A DNA stretch of 64,000 nt from DASXKD01 sp963734725. Lineage in GTDB: Bacteria > Actinomycetota > Actinomycetes > Streptosporangiales > Streptosporangiaceae. The translations under genes and the position numbers were made by a program. Numbering within the stretch: position 1 is the first letter of the stretch; each line of letters begins with the position of its first letter. The DNA lies in the NCBI GenBank assembly GCA_963734725.1, contig CAVTIX010000013.1:1-64000 (forward strand). Direction: 5' to 3'. Shown here one piece after another: positions 42,486-51,391 of this stretch. The notes below the pieces were generated by a model. That model made no database searches, was not told the origin of the DNA, and was given only the letters and a program-made list of their open reading frames with translations.

Positions 42486-44993
42486 ATGACCGTGACTGGC
42501 ACGCGGGCGCCGCGCAAGGAGGACCCCAGGCTGCTGCGCGGCCGGGGCGCCTTCGCCGACGGGTTCCACGCCCGCGGCGAGCTGTGGGCCAGGATCGTCC
42601 GCTCCCCGGTGGCGCACGGCAGGGTGCGCGCGGTCGACCTGTCCAAGGCCCGGCGGGCGTCCGGGGTGGTGGCCGCGGTCAGCGCTGCCGAACTGCCGCC
42701 AGGGCTCGCCATCCCGGTCCGGCTCGTGCTGCGCGGCCTGCCGCTCACCGACTACCTGCAGCCGGTGCTGGCCGCAGGCGTCGTGCGCTACGTGGGGGAA
42801 CCGCTGGCCGTGGTGGTCGCTGACGACGGCTACGCCGCGGAGGACGCCGCCGAACTGGCAGACCTCGACATCGAGCCGCTGCCCCCGGTGCTGGACGCCG
42901 CCGCGGCGGCCGCGCCCGGCGCGGTCCCCCTGTTCCCGGCCGGCAACGTCGCGGCCGACTTCTCGATGGGATACGGGGACGCCGACGCCGCGTTCGGCCG
43001 GGCGGCCCGCGTGGTCGAGACCGAGATCGAGATCGGGCGGCATACCGGGGTGCCGCTGGAGCCGCGCGCCCTGCTCGCCGAGCCGGACCCGCGCACCGGG
43101 GGCCTGTCGATCACCGGGATGACCAAGGTGCCGGTGTTCAACCGGGACGTGCTGGCTGGCTTGCTCGGCATCGACGAAACGCTGATCCACGTGCGCGCGG
43201 TCAACGCCGGCGGTGGGTTCGGCGTCCGTGGCGAGTTCTATCCCGAGGACTACCTGGTCCCATGGCTGGCCTGGACGCTGGGCCGCCCGGTCAAGTGGGC
43301 CGAGGACCGGGCCGAGCACCTGGTCGCGGTGAACCACTCACGCCAGCAGGCGCACCGTATCTCCGCGGCGTTCGACTCCTCCGGCCGGATCCTCGCCCTG
43401 GCCGACGACATACTGCACGACAACGGGGCCTATTGCCGCACGCACGGGATCACGGTGCCGGAACTGACCGTGGCGATGCTGCCTGGCCCGTACCGGGTGC
43501 CCGCGTTCAGGGGCCGGGTCCGGGTGGTGCTCACCAACAAGACCCCGTGCGGCACGTACCGGGCACCGGGCCGGTTCGAGGGCGCCACGGCCCGCGAGCA
43601 ACTCCTCGACGTGGCCGCCGACCAACTCGGCATCGGCCGCGCGGAGCTGCGGCGGCGGAACCTGCTCGGGCCGGGCGAGCTGCCCTGCCGACGGCCGCTG
43701 AGCACGCTGGGCACGGCCATAGTGCTGGACGCCGGGGACTACCCGGCGCTGCTGGCCGCCGCCGAGGCGGAGGCGGCAGGGCTGGGGTACCACGCGGATG
43801 TGGACCGGGGCCGGGCCGCCGGGCGGCGGCGCGGCCTCGGGCTGGCCATGTTCCTGGAAAAGAGCGGCCTCGGCCCGCAGGACACCGCGGACGTCATGGT
43901 CAGCAATACCGGCACGGTGCACGTGTACTCCGGCGGGACCTCGCTCGGGCAGGGCATCGAGACCGTGCTGGCCCAGATCGCCGCGGACGCGCTCGGCGTC
44001 GGGACCGACACCGTGCAGGTGGTGAACGGCGACACCGCGCTACAGCCATTCGGGTCCGGCTCCTGGGCGTCGCGGTCCACCGTGGTGGCCGGCAACGCGG
44101 TGCACGCGGCGGCCACCGCGGTCGCCGGCCGGGCCAGGCAGCTTGCCGCCCGGATGCTGGAAGCCGCCGAGGACGACCTGATCACAGCGGAGGGGACTAT
44201 CACGGTCCGCGGGGATCCGCTGTCTGCGGTGAGCCTCGCGCAGGTCGCCCGGGCCGCGGCCCCGGCCAGCGGGTACTTGCGCCCCGGGGAGCCGGCCGGG
44301 CTGGCCGCCCGGCGCCGGTTCGACGTGAGCCACATGACCTACCCCTACGGCGTCCACATCGCGGTGGCTGAGGTGGACCCGGGCACGGGCGAGGTCCGGG
44401 TGCTTCGCTACCTGGTCGCTTACGAGGTGGGCCGGGCGGTCAACCCGACATTGGTCGAGGGGCAGTTGCGCGGCGGGGTGGCCCAGGGCATCGGCGGCTC
44501 GCTGCTTGAGGAGTTCAGCTACGACGAGACCGGGCAGCCGCAGGCGGTCACGTTCATGGATTACCAGATGCCGACCGCCGCCGAGATCCCGCCCATCGAC
44601 GTGCTTGTCGCCCAGCAGGCCCCGGCGCCGGGGAACCCACTCGGCGTGCGGGGCGCAGGCGAAGGCGGCATCAGCGCAGCGGGCGCCGCCGTGGCCAGCG
44701 CGGTACGGGACGCGCTCGGCCTGGCGGGCAGCGTCGGCCGGTTGCCGCTGACCCCGGCCCGGGTCGTCGCCCTGGCCGGGCCGGATCCCGGGGCCGGGCC
44801 GGATGCCAGGACCGGGCCGGATGCCAGGACCGGGCCGGATGCCCGGGACCGGGCCGGATCCCGGGGCCGGGCCGGATCCCGGGGCCGGGCCGGATGCCAG
44901 GACCGGGCCGGATGCCGGGGCCGGGCCGGACGCCGGGGCGAAGCGCCCGCGAGGGAGGCAATGACATGGAACCCGTGCGACCTGCACCGTTGA
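42486..44993 (+). CDS. Molybdenum hydroxylase large subunit (CoxL type), second copy
   Basis: An 835-residue relative of the first large subunit but clearly diverged. Motifs: KEDPRLLRGRGAFADGF, AGGGFGVRGEFYPEDYLVPW near 240, CGTYRAPGRFEGATAREQ, YSGGTSLGQGIETVLAQ and VRGAGEGGISAAG near 722 with the catalytic Glu. After residue about 765 the protein turns into GPDARTG-type repeats and then Arg/Gly-rich sequence, the result of an 18-bp tandem repeat with one extra base. The extreme C-terminus overlaps the GntR gene by 28 bases, so the natural stop was probably a little earlier. It shares the single M and S subunits. Confidence 0.9.
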   Translation: MTVTGTRAPRKEDPRLLRGRGAFADGFHARGELWARIVRSPVAHGRVRAVDLSKARRASGVVAAVSAAELPPGLAIPVRLVLRGLPLTDYLQPVLAAGVVRYVGEPLAVVVADDGYAAEDAAELADLDIEPLPPVLDAAAAAAPGAVPLFPAGNVAADFSMGYGDADAAFGRAARVVETEIEIGRHTGVPLEPRALLAEPDPRTGGLSITGMTKVPVFNRDVLAGLLGIDETLIHVRAVNAGGGFGVRGEFYPEDYLVPWLAWTLGRPVKWAEDRAEHLVAVNHSRQQAHRISAAFDSSGRILALADDILHDNGAYCRTHGITVPELTVAMLPGPYRVPAFRGRVRVVLTNKTPCGTYRAPGRFEGATAREQLLDVAADQLGIGRAELRRRNLLGPGELPCRRPLSTLGTAIVLDAGDYPALLAAAEAEAAGLGYHADVDRGRAAGRRRGLGLAMFLEKSGLGPQDTADVMVSNTGTVHVYSGGTSLGQGIETVLAQIAADALGVGTDTVQVVNGDTALQPFGSGSWASRSTVVAGNAVHAAATAVAGRARQLAARMLEAAEDDLITAEGTITVRGDPLSAVSLAQVARAAAPASGYLRPGEPAGLAARRRFDVSHMTYPYGVHIAVAEVDPGTGEVRVLRYLVAYEVGRAVNPTLVEGQLRGGVAQGIGGSLLEEFSYDETGQPQAVTFMDYQMPTAAEIPPIDVLVAQQAPAPGNPLGVRGAGEGGISAAGAAVASAVRDALGLAGSVGRLPLTPARVVALAGPDPGAGPDARTGPDARTGPDARDRAGSRGRAGSRGRAGCQDRAGCRGRAGRRGEAPAREAMTWNPCDLHR
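44766..44935 (+). repeat. 18-bp tandem repeats inside the 3' end of the second coxL
   Basis: Units like GGATGCCAGGACCGGGCC and GGATCCCGGGGCCGGGCC recur about eight times. The first copies encode GPDART hexapeptides; an extra base near 44840 shifts the frame so later copies encode RAGSRG. The repeat resembles the minisatellite at 42263-42485 in its GACCGGG core. Confidence 0.75.
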
Positions 44994-45628
44994 CAGGCGC
45001 GGGCGCCGGCGACCCGGTGCCCGGGTACGTGAGCAAGACCGATCTCGTGGCCGCCCTGATCCGCGAGCTGATCATCACCGGGGAACTCGCGGCTGGTGAG
45101 CAGTTGCGGCAGCGCGACCTCGCCCAGCGGTTCCACGTCAGCCAGACCCCGGTGCGTGAGGCGATGCGCAGGCTCGAATCCGAGGGACTGGTGGTCGGGG
45201 ACGCACACCGCGGCTTCACGGTCGTGGCGCCGGACGACGGGCCGGTCGAGGAGAACTTCCAGATCCGGGCCGCCCTGGAGTCGCTGGGCGCCTCGCTCGC
45301 CGCGCGCAAGATCGACGAGCAGGGGCTGGCCAGGCTCCAGGCGCTGAACGACCGGATGCGCGCGCTCTCCGAAGACGATCCGCGGTACGCCGACCTCAAC
45401 CGGGAGTTCCACTTCACCGTGTACGAGTACGCCCGCAGCCCGCTGCTGCTGACCTTGATGCGGCTGCTCTGGGCGTCACTGCAGGGCGGCCCCCGGGTGC
45501 TGCGCAGCCACGCCGAGTCGGCCCGGCAGCACGCCGCCATCCTCGACGCGCTGCGAGCAGGCGACGCCGACGCCGCGTCGGCCCAGACGTACCAGCACAT
45601 CATGGGCGCCGCGCACCTGAGAGCATGA
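44966..45628 (+). CDS. GntR-family transcriptional regulator, FCD subfamily
   Basis: A 220-residue regulator; ATG 44966 has GAGGGAGG upstream. The winged helix-turn-helix is KTDLVAALIRELIITGELAA, LRQRDLAQRFHVSQTPVREA and MRRLESEGLVVG. The C-terminal helical FCD domain has the metal/ligand residues in LNREFHFTVYEYARSP and ESARQHAAILDALRAGDADA. FCD regulators respond to carboxylic acids and usually control adjacent catabolic genes. TGGTATAYCA palindromes at 35594 and 38205 are plausible targets. It is the last gene of the hydroxylase operon. Confidence 0.92.
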   Translation: MEPVRPAPLTGAGAGDPVPGYVSKTDLVAALIRELIITGELAAGEQLRQRDLAQRFHVSQTPVREAMRRLESEGLVVGDAHRGFTVVAPDDGPVEENFQIRAALESLGASLAARKIDEQGLARLQALNDRMRALSEDDPRYADLNREFHFTVYEYARSPLLLTLMRLLWASLQGGPRVLRSHAESARQHAAILDALRAGDADAASAQTYQHIMGAAHLRA

Positions 45629-45736
45629 CGACTTATCATTCGAAACGGTCGTTCTGGCGTCCCGTTTATCCGGTTTGTCCAGCCAGAACGCGTGATGTCA
45701 CGGGTTTGGCTGGCTGGGAGGCGGTGGAGGCCGGAA

Positions 45737-46618
45737 ATGAGCACAATCGTGACCAGCGACGGTGTGACGCTCTACGCGGACAGCACGGGGGCCGGGGCGC
45801 CGCTGCTGTTCATCCACGAGTTCGCCGGCGACCACCGGAGCTGGGAGCCGCAGGTCAAGTTCTTCGGCCGCGGCTGCCGGTGCGTGACCTACGCGGCCCG
45901 GGGTTACCCGCCGTCCGACGTGCCCGCGGCCCCCGCCGCCTACTCCCAGCAGCGGGCGGTGGACGACGCCGTGGCCGTCCTGGACGGGCTGGGCATCGAC
46001 CGGGCGCACGTGGTCGGTTTGTCCATGGGCGGTTTCACCGCGCTGCACCTGGTCCTGCGCCACCCGGCCCGGGTCAGCTCCGCGGTGGTCGCGGGCGCCG
46101 GGTACGGGGCGGCGCCGGAGCGGGCGGAGGCGTTCCGGGCCGAATGCGCGGCGACCGCGGCGGCCTTCGAGAACGAAGGCGCGGAGCTTGTGGCGCAGCG
46201 GTACGCCGTCGGCCCAGCCCGGGTCCAGTTCCAGAACAAGAACCCGCGCGGTTGGGCGGAGTTCGCCGCGGCGCTGGCCCAGCACTCGGCGCTCGGCGCC
46301 GCGCTGACTATGCGCGGCGTGCAGGCGGCCCGGCCCTCGCTCTATGCGCTGCGCGACGAGCTTGCCGGGGTGCGCACCCCGGTGCTGCTGCTGGTGGGCG
46401 ACGAGGACGAGGGGTGCCTGGAGACGGCGCTGATGCTCAAGCGGACGATCCCCTCCTCGGGGCTGGCCATCCTGCCGCAGACCGGGCACACGGCCAACCT
46501 GGAGGAACCCGACCTGTTCAACGCGACCGTGGACCGGTTCCTCACTGCGGTGGACCGTGGCGCCTGGCGGCTACGGGATCCCCGGTCCCTGTCCGACTCC
46601 ACCACCGGGATGAGTTGA
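45737..46618 (+). CDS. Alpha/beta-fold hydrolase
   Basis: A 293-residue hydrolase starting MSTIVTSDGVTLYADSTGAG. The oxyanion region is LLFIHEFAGDHRSW, the nucleophile elbow VVGLSMGGFTALHLV, the acid LLVGDEDEGCLE and the base LPQTGHTANLEEP. This pattern resembles enol-lactone and C-C bond hydrolases of ring-cleavage pathways. It follows the GntR gene by 108 bases and lies among catabolic genes, so a role in hydrolysing a ring-fission or lactone product is plausible. The exact substrate is not evident. Confidence 0.88.
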   Translation: MSTIVTSDGVTLYADSTGAGAPLLFIHEFAGDHRSWEPQVKFFGRGCRCVTYAARGYPPSDVPAAPAAYSQQRAVDDAVAVLDGLGIDRAHVVGLSMGGFTALHLVLRHPARVSSAVVAGAGYGAAPERAEAFRAECAATAAAFENEGAELVAQRYAVGPARVQFQNKNPRGWAEFAAALAQHSALGAALTMRGVQAARPSLYALRDELAGVRTPVLLLVGDEDEGCLETALMLKRTIPSSGLAILPQTGHTANLEEPDLFNATVDRFLTAVDRGAWRLRDPRSLSDSTTGMS

Positions 46619-46850
46619 CGCGCTCCCCAGCTTGAAGGCCGGGGATTCAGCCTGTGCCGCGCATGCGCCACTCCTGCGGCTTCCTGCTTCACCGCAGACC
46701 GCCAAGGATGAACCCTGGTCTTACACCCGCTCCACAGGCTCTTACCCCTTGCAGGGACGTTCCCGCCGGCCCGGCGGTACCTGACAGCAGTAATATTGCT
46801 GCCTGCAGGTGCGGGAGTCAGGTGACACGCCGGGGCAGTGCTTCACCGCA
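46619..46850 (-). pseudogene. Probable IS200/IS605-type TnpB 3'-end remnant
   Basis: On the minus strand one frame gives AVKQEA and the next gives AQAESPAFKLG, the way many actinobacterial TnpB proteins end, followed at 46648-46623 by the hairpin-forming end typical of these elements (GGCCTTCAAGCTGGGGAG). No catalytic part or TnpA is present. The piece abuts the upstream hydrolase stop. The identification is by recall of the end sequence only. Confidence 0.42.
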
Positions 46851-46907
46851 GGCCTGAAGGCCGGTGCGCTGCGCATTTGGCAGCCGTCGCAGCTCCCCTC
46901 TCCCTCA

Positions 46908-46957
46908 TTCGTGATCAGGATTTAGTGGGGCATGACACCCTTGGTCATGATCACGAA
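46908..46957. repeat. 10-bp perfect inverted repeat with 30-base loop
   Basis: TTCGTGATCA (46908-46917) pairs with TGATCACGAA (46948-46957). It lies about 105 bases before the aldolase gene and could be an operator or a terminator of leftover mobile DNA. The rest of the gap from 46851 to 47061 shows no gene. Confidence 0.4.
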
Positions 46958-47061
46958 CGGGCTCACCCGGAACCCCCTGCATCCGGGATCATGGTTGGGG
47001 AGCGAGGAGGGCGGATGTCTGGGCATGCGGACGCCGCGGCCGACGTCAGCGGGGCTCAGGG

Positions 47062-47874
47062 GTGAGCGCGACAGCCGGCGCCCAGCACAGCGACGTGAGC
47101 CCGGCGGACCGGGAGGGCCTGGTCACCTACGCGCGCCGGATGGGCGCCGACGACCTCGCGCCCGGCACGTCGGGCAACCTCAGCGTGCGGCGCGGCGGAC
47201 TGATGGCGATCACTCCGTCCGGAATGCCGTACGAGCGGATGACCCCGGCCGACATCTGCCTGGTCCGCACGTCGGACGCGGTCTTGACATCCGGCTCGCG
47301 GCCATCCACCGAGACGCCCATGCACCTGGCGCTGTACCAGGCCAGCCACGCCGCCGCGATCGTGCACACCCACTCGCCGTTCGTCGTCGCGCTGTCCACC
47401 GTGTTGGACGAGTTGCCCGCCGTGCACTACGCGATGGCCGACCTCGGCGGGCCGGTGCGGGTCGCGCCGTACGCCAGGTTCGGCACGACCCAGCTCGCGG
47501 CCAGCGCGGCGGCCAAACTGGCCGGGCGCAATGCGGTGATCCTGCGCAACCACGGCGCGCTCGCCTGCGGGCCCACGCTGGAGCGCGCTTATGAGCGGGC
47601 CTGCACGCTGGAGTGGCTGGCCCGCGTCTACTGGTACGCGCGGCTGGCGGGAGCGCCGCAGACCCTGGGCGAGAGCGCGCTCGCCGAGGTGAGCGACGCG
47701 GTACGGTCGCTGCGTTACGGCGAGGCGGCGCTACCGACCGAGACGGCGCCACCGACTGGGCCAGTGCCACCGTTAGGGGCCGCGCCACCGACTGGGCCAT
47801 TGCCACCGTCAGGGGCCGCGCCACCGACTGGGCCAATGCCACCGTCAGGGGCCCTCCCGTCGCCGGAATTATAA
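47062..47874 (+). CDS. Class II aldolase/adducin-family protein with a Pro-rich repeat tail
   Basis: A 270-residue protein; GTG 47062 is the first in-frame start. The zinc-enzyme motifs are present: GTSGNLSV, ITPSGMPYERM, STETPMHLALY, the metal histidines in VHTHSPF, and LRNHGALACG. Such enzymes split sugar phosphates (fuculose-1-phosphate type) or decarboxylate. The last 45 residues are three copies of a 12-residue PPTGPxPPxGAA unit that has no counterpart in the family. It ends 13 bases before the DmpA-type peptidase, which has AAGGAGG inside this space. Confidence 0.87.
   Translation: MSATAGAQHSDVSPADREGLVTYARRMGADDLAPGTSGNLSVRRGGLMAITPSGMPYERMTPADICLVRTSDAVLTSGSRPSTETPMHLALYQASHAAAIVHTHSPFVVALSTVLDELPAVHYAMADLGGPVRVAPYARFGTTQLAASAAAKLAGRNAVILRNHGALACGPTLERAYERACTLEWLARVYWYARLAGAPQTLGESALAEVSDAVRSLRYGEAALPTETAPPTGPVPPLGAAPPTGPLPPSGAAPPTGPMPPSGALPSPEL
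47746..47853 (+). repeat. Three tandem 36-bp repeats in the aldolase 3' end
   Basis: The unit GCGCCACCGACTGGGCCANT plus TGCCACCGTYAGGGGCC-like sequence starts at 47746, 47782 and 47818 and keeps the reading frame (12 residues). The near-identity of the copies suggests recent expansion. Confidence 0.85.
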
Positions 47875-47887
47875 GGAGGCACGCGCT

Positions 47888-49024
47888 GTGACCAGCGCCG
47901 AACCACTGCCGGGCTCGCACGCGGCCACCCCGGCGGGCAAGCCGCGGGCCCGCTCACTCGGCATCCCGTTCACCGGCACGCCGGGACAGTGGAACGCGAT
48001 CACCGACGTGCCGGGCGTCCAGGTCGGCTACGTAACCCTCATCGAGGGCGACTCGGTACGGACCGGGGTGACCGGCATCCTCCCGCGCGGCGCAACCGGC
48101 GCCGCCGACCCGGTGGCGGCGGGCTTCTTCTCGCTGAACGGCAATGGCGAGATGACCGGGGTCTCGTGGATCACCGAGTCGGGCACATTCTCCCTGCCGC
48201 TCGCGATCACCAACACCCACGCCGTCGGCATCGCCCACGCCGGGATCGTCGCGTGGACGGCGAAGCACCACCCTGAACTCGGCGACGAATGGTCCCTCCC
48301 GGTCGCTGCGGAAACCTGGGATGGCTACCTCAACGACGCCTATGGCCACCACGTCACCGAGGCCACGGTGATCGGCGCGCTGGAGGCGGCGCGCGGCGGG
48401 CCGGTCGAGGAAGGCTCGGTGGGCGGCGGCACCGGCATGATCTGCTACGAGTTCAAGGGCGGCAACGGCACCGCCTCGCGGCTGGTGGCCTACCGCGGCG
48501 CCAGCTATGCCGTCGGGGTGTTCGTCCAAGCCAACTTCGGCGCCCGGCCGGAGCTGACGCTGGCGGGCGTGCCGCTCGGCCGGCTGCTCACCGAGGACAA
48601 CCCGGTGGGCAGCGACACTACGGTTCCGCCAGGGGCCGGTTCGGTGATCGGCATCGTAGCCACCGACGCGCCGCTGCTGCCACACCAGTGCACCGCGCTG
48701 GCCCGGCGGGTCACCCACGGCATCGCGCGCACCGGCACCATCAGCTCGCACTTCTCTGGCGACCTGTTCCTGGCCTTCTCCACCGCGAACCCCGGTGGGT
48801 TCAGCGGCTATAGCCCGCGGCCTGGCACCGAGCGTGACTACGACCAGCTCAGGTTCATCCCCTGGGCGCAGATGAACCCCTTCTTCGCGGCGGTGGTGGA
48901 GGCCACCGAGGAGGCCGTGGCCAACGCCCTCGTCGCGAACGAGGAGATGACAGGGCGTGACGGCCACCGCGCTCCCGCACTCCCCCGCGACCGCGTCGCG
49001 GCCCTGTTCCACGCGGGCCGCTGA
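47888..49024 (+). CDS. P1-family peptidase (DmpA / L-aminopeptidase D-esterase type)
   Basis: A 378-residue N-terminal-nucleophile-type peptidase. It begins RSLGIPFTGTPGQWNAITDV, PGVQVGYVTLIEGD; GSVGGGTGMICYEFKGG is the substrate-binding loop and SSHFSGDLFLAFSTANP near residue 290 holds the serine where the chain self-cleaves. DmpA-like enzymes release N-terminal beta- or D-amino acids or hydrolyse amides. The GTG start 47888 has AAGGAGG at spacing 9 and the gene is coupled to the aldolase. An amidase role in the local catabolic pathway would fit. Confidence 0.9.
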   Translation: MTSAEPLPGSHAATPAGKPRARSLGIPFTGTPGQWNAITDVPGVQVGYVTLIEGDSVRTGVTGILPRGATGAADPVAAGFFSLNGNGEMTGVSWITESGTFSLPLAITNTHAVGIAHAGIVAWTAKHHPELGDEWSLPVAAETWDGYLNDAYGHHVTEATVIGALEAARGGPVEEGSVGGGTGMICYEFKGGNGTASRLVAYRGASYAVGVFVQANFGARPELTLAGVPLGRLLTEDNPVGSDTTVPPGAGSVIGIVATDAPLLPHQCTALARRVTHGIARTGTISSHFSGDLFLAFSTANPGGFSGYSPRPGTERDYDQLRFIPWAQMNPFFAAVVEATEEAVANALVANEEMTGRDGHRAPALPRDRVAALFHAGR

Positions 49025-49309
49025 GGCCGGCTGTCCGCCGCGCCCTCACTGGGCATGTCCGGGCTTGTCCGACAGTTTTCATCTCCCTCCGAAACGGCGC
49101 ATGAGGCGACAAACTTGTAGCAAGCCCGGCGATCCGCCGGGCCGCAGGCCCGGTCACGAACGAGGCAGTCTCCGGGGTTGCCCCGTTCGGGCTGGTTGAT
49201 TTCCGGGCTGGCATTGCCGAGGTGCAAGGGGGTGCGCCGAGGCTGCCTTCGGTGGAGGGGCCTTCTGGGGCGGTCCCCTCCGCCGGAGGGCCCGCCGGGC
49301 CGGACCCGA

Positions 49310-49517
49310 GTGGTCGGGTACGCCGGGCAGCCCGAACTGACCGGCCGGGCCCTGGTGGACAGCTGGCTGCGCACCGGCGTTACCACGGCGGGCCTGCCCG
49401 ACCTGGTGGCCGGTGAACTCAAGGAACCGGCCGCGCCGCGTGAGTCGCCCCCTCGTGGCTGGGCTGCCGATGACCGCCAAAGACAAGATCGACAAGCAGG
49501 CTTTCCGGGCCCGGTAG
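49310..49517 (+). pseudogene. Degraded acyl-CoA ligase 3' fragment
   Basis: The frame VVGYAGQPELTGRALVDSWL followed by RTG resembles the C-terminal region of fatty-acyl-CoA ligases, and 49474-49517 reads MTAKDKIDKQAFRAR before a TAG, the usual terminal lysine motif. About 60 codons between the two are missing. Together they mark a decayed ligase gene. The rest of the gap from 49025 to 49598 shows no gene. Confidence 0.55.
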
Positions 49518-49598
49518 CTGGGTTCACGACAGATCCAGCGCTCCGGGCGTGTGGCATGCTCGGAGGTAGGGCGCGGCCGCGGCGAGGAGGAGCACCGG

Positions 49599-50228
49599 AT
49601 GGCGGACAAGCAGCGCATAAGCTATGTGCCGTTGGACCAGATGGACGACGAGATGCGGGCCGAGATGGAACGGTGCGCGCGCGAGGGCACCCCGCGGCCG
49701 GAAAGCTCCGCGGTTCGGGCGCACGTTCCCGCCTGCTTCTGGTTCTTCGCCCGGTCCTGGGATGACATCTTCCGGCACGGCGTGTGTGACCATCAGATCA
49801 AGGAACTGTGCCGGGTCTACATCTCCCGCACCGTCCAGTGCGAATACTGCGGCAACCAGCGCTCGGTCGCGGCGGCGGCCAGCGGCCTGACGGAGGGCAA
49901 GTACGACGAGTTGCTGAACTTCGAGACCTCGCCGCGCTATAGCGGCCGGGAGAAGGCGGCACTCGCCTACGCCGAGGCAATCGCCTGGCGCCTGGAGACG
50001 CCGGACGAGTTCTGGACGCGGATGCGGAAGCACTTCACCGAACCGGAACTCGTGGAACTGGGATGCTTCATCGGGCTCACGTTCGGGCAGCAGAGCTGGC
50101 TGCGGATGCTGAACATCGGGCACCACGAGATGATGGCGGGGACGGACGCCTCAATGGCGCCGGGGTTCGAGACCCCGGAGAAGATGGCGGAGACACTGGC
50201 CGCGGACGACTACTGGGCCAAACGCTGA
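49599..50228 (+). CDS. Carboxymuconolactone decarboxylase-like (AhpD-fold) protein
   Basis: A 209-residue helical protein; ATG 49599 has GAGGAGGAG upstream. QIKELCRVYISRTVQCEYCG carries the CxxC of peroxidase-like AhpD-fold members, followed by QRSVAAAASGLTEGKYDELL, and EKAALAYAEAIAWRLETPDE is the second helical repeat. In CMD enzymes a related site decarboxylates gamma-carboxymuconolactone; the CxxC makes a thiol-disulfide or peroxidase role equally possible. It lies between the peptidase and the MBL-fold gene in the catabolic cluster. Confidence 0.88.
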   Translation: MADKQRISYVPLDQMDDEMRAEMERCAREGTPRPESSAVRAHVPACFWFFARSWDDIFRHGVCDHQIKELCRVYISRTVQCEYCGNQRSVAAAASGLTEGKYDELLNFETSPRYSGREKAALAYAEAIAWRLETPDEFWTRMRKHFTEPELVELGCFIGLTFGQQSWLRMLNIGHHEMMAGTDASMAPGFETPEKMAETLAADDYWAKR

Positions 50229-50447
50229 CCCGCGCCCGCCCGGCTTCGCTCACATGGGGGGCCATCTCGGTGGAAAGGTTCCTGCTCACCTGGTCCCATG
50301 GGCCGTAAAGCCCGGGCTTCCTTCGCCGCCACGGCTGTGGATGGGTCTGGATCAGCCGATGCCGCGGCGCCACCATCGCTCAGGGGTTCAGACCACCGAA
50401 GCATCCCGGGCCGGGCCGACCGCCTGCGCTTGGGCTATACCTGGGTC

Positions 50448-51288
50448 ATGGACGTAGACCTGCCGATCTGTGTGACCTGCGGGGTCCAGTACCCGGCCCC
50501 GCGCGAAGACTGCCCCATCTGCCTGGACGAACGCCAGTACGTGGGCTGGGACGGGCAGCGCTGGACCAGCCTCGGCGAACTCTCCGCCGCCGGGCACCGG
50601 GGCTGGATCGAGGAGGAGGGACCCGGCGTGCTCGGGATCGGCGCCCAGCCCCCGACCGCGATCGGCCAGCGGGCGCTGCTGGTGCAGACCCCGGCCGGGA
50701 ACGTGCTCTTCGACATGATCAGCTACCTGGACGACGACCTGGTCCGCCAGATCCGTGACCTCGGCGGGATCCTTGCCATCGCGGTCAGCCACCCGCATTT
50801 CTACGGTTCGATGACCGAGTTTGCACGCGAATTCGGCGCGCCGGTGTACATCCACGCCGCCGACCGGGAGTGGGTGCCCCGGCCGGATCCGCTGGTCCGG
50901 CTCTGGGAGGGCGAGGCCGAGGAGATCGGGGACGGCCTCACGCTCATCAACGTCGGCGTGCACTTCGACGGCGGGCAGGTGCTGCATTGGGCGGGCGCGG
51001 ACGGCGGGGCGGGCGCCGTGTTCTCCGGGGACATCATGACCGTGGTCCAAGACCGGCGGTACGTGTCGTTCATGTACAGCTACCCCAACCTGGTCCCGGA
51101 GCGGCCGGAGGTCATCCGGCGCGGGCTGGCCCGGCTGGCGCCCTACCCGTTCGAGCGGATATATGGCGCGTGGTGGCGGCGGGTGGTGCGCACCGACGGG
51201 GCGGCGCGCGGTCGCCCGGTCGGCGGAGCGTTACCTGCGCTTCGCGCTCGGCGAGCAGGGCCCGGCACAGCCCGGCGGACTTGGGTAA
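50448..51288 (+). CDS. MBL-fold hydrolase with an N-terminal zinc ribbon, frameshifted at the C-terminus
   Basis: ATG 50448 opens with a small zinc ribbon (CVTCGVQYPAPREDCPIC), then a metallo-beta-lactamase fold: GNVLFDMISYLDDDLVRQIR, AVSHPHFYGSMTEFARE, VYIHAADREW, VFSGDIMTVV. The metal motif is HPHFYG in place of HxHxDH, so the metal site is altered. Near 51205 the frame must change to give VARSAERYLRFALGEQGPAQ and a TAA at 51286-51288; otherwise it runs on into non-homologous sequence. It lies before the ABC transporter genes. Function unknown beyond the fold. Confidence 0.8.
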
Positions 51289-51391
51289 CCACGGCGGAAC
51301 CGATAAGCTCCGGCCGTCTATCAAGAACTATCCCGCGCCCTCGGCATCAAGGATTATCCCGCGCCTTCGGCACGGTGGGGGAAGTGATCAT

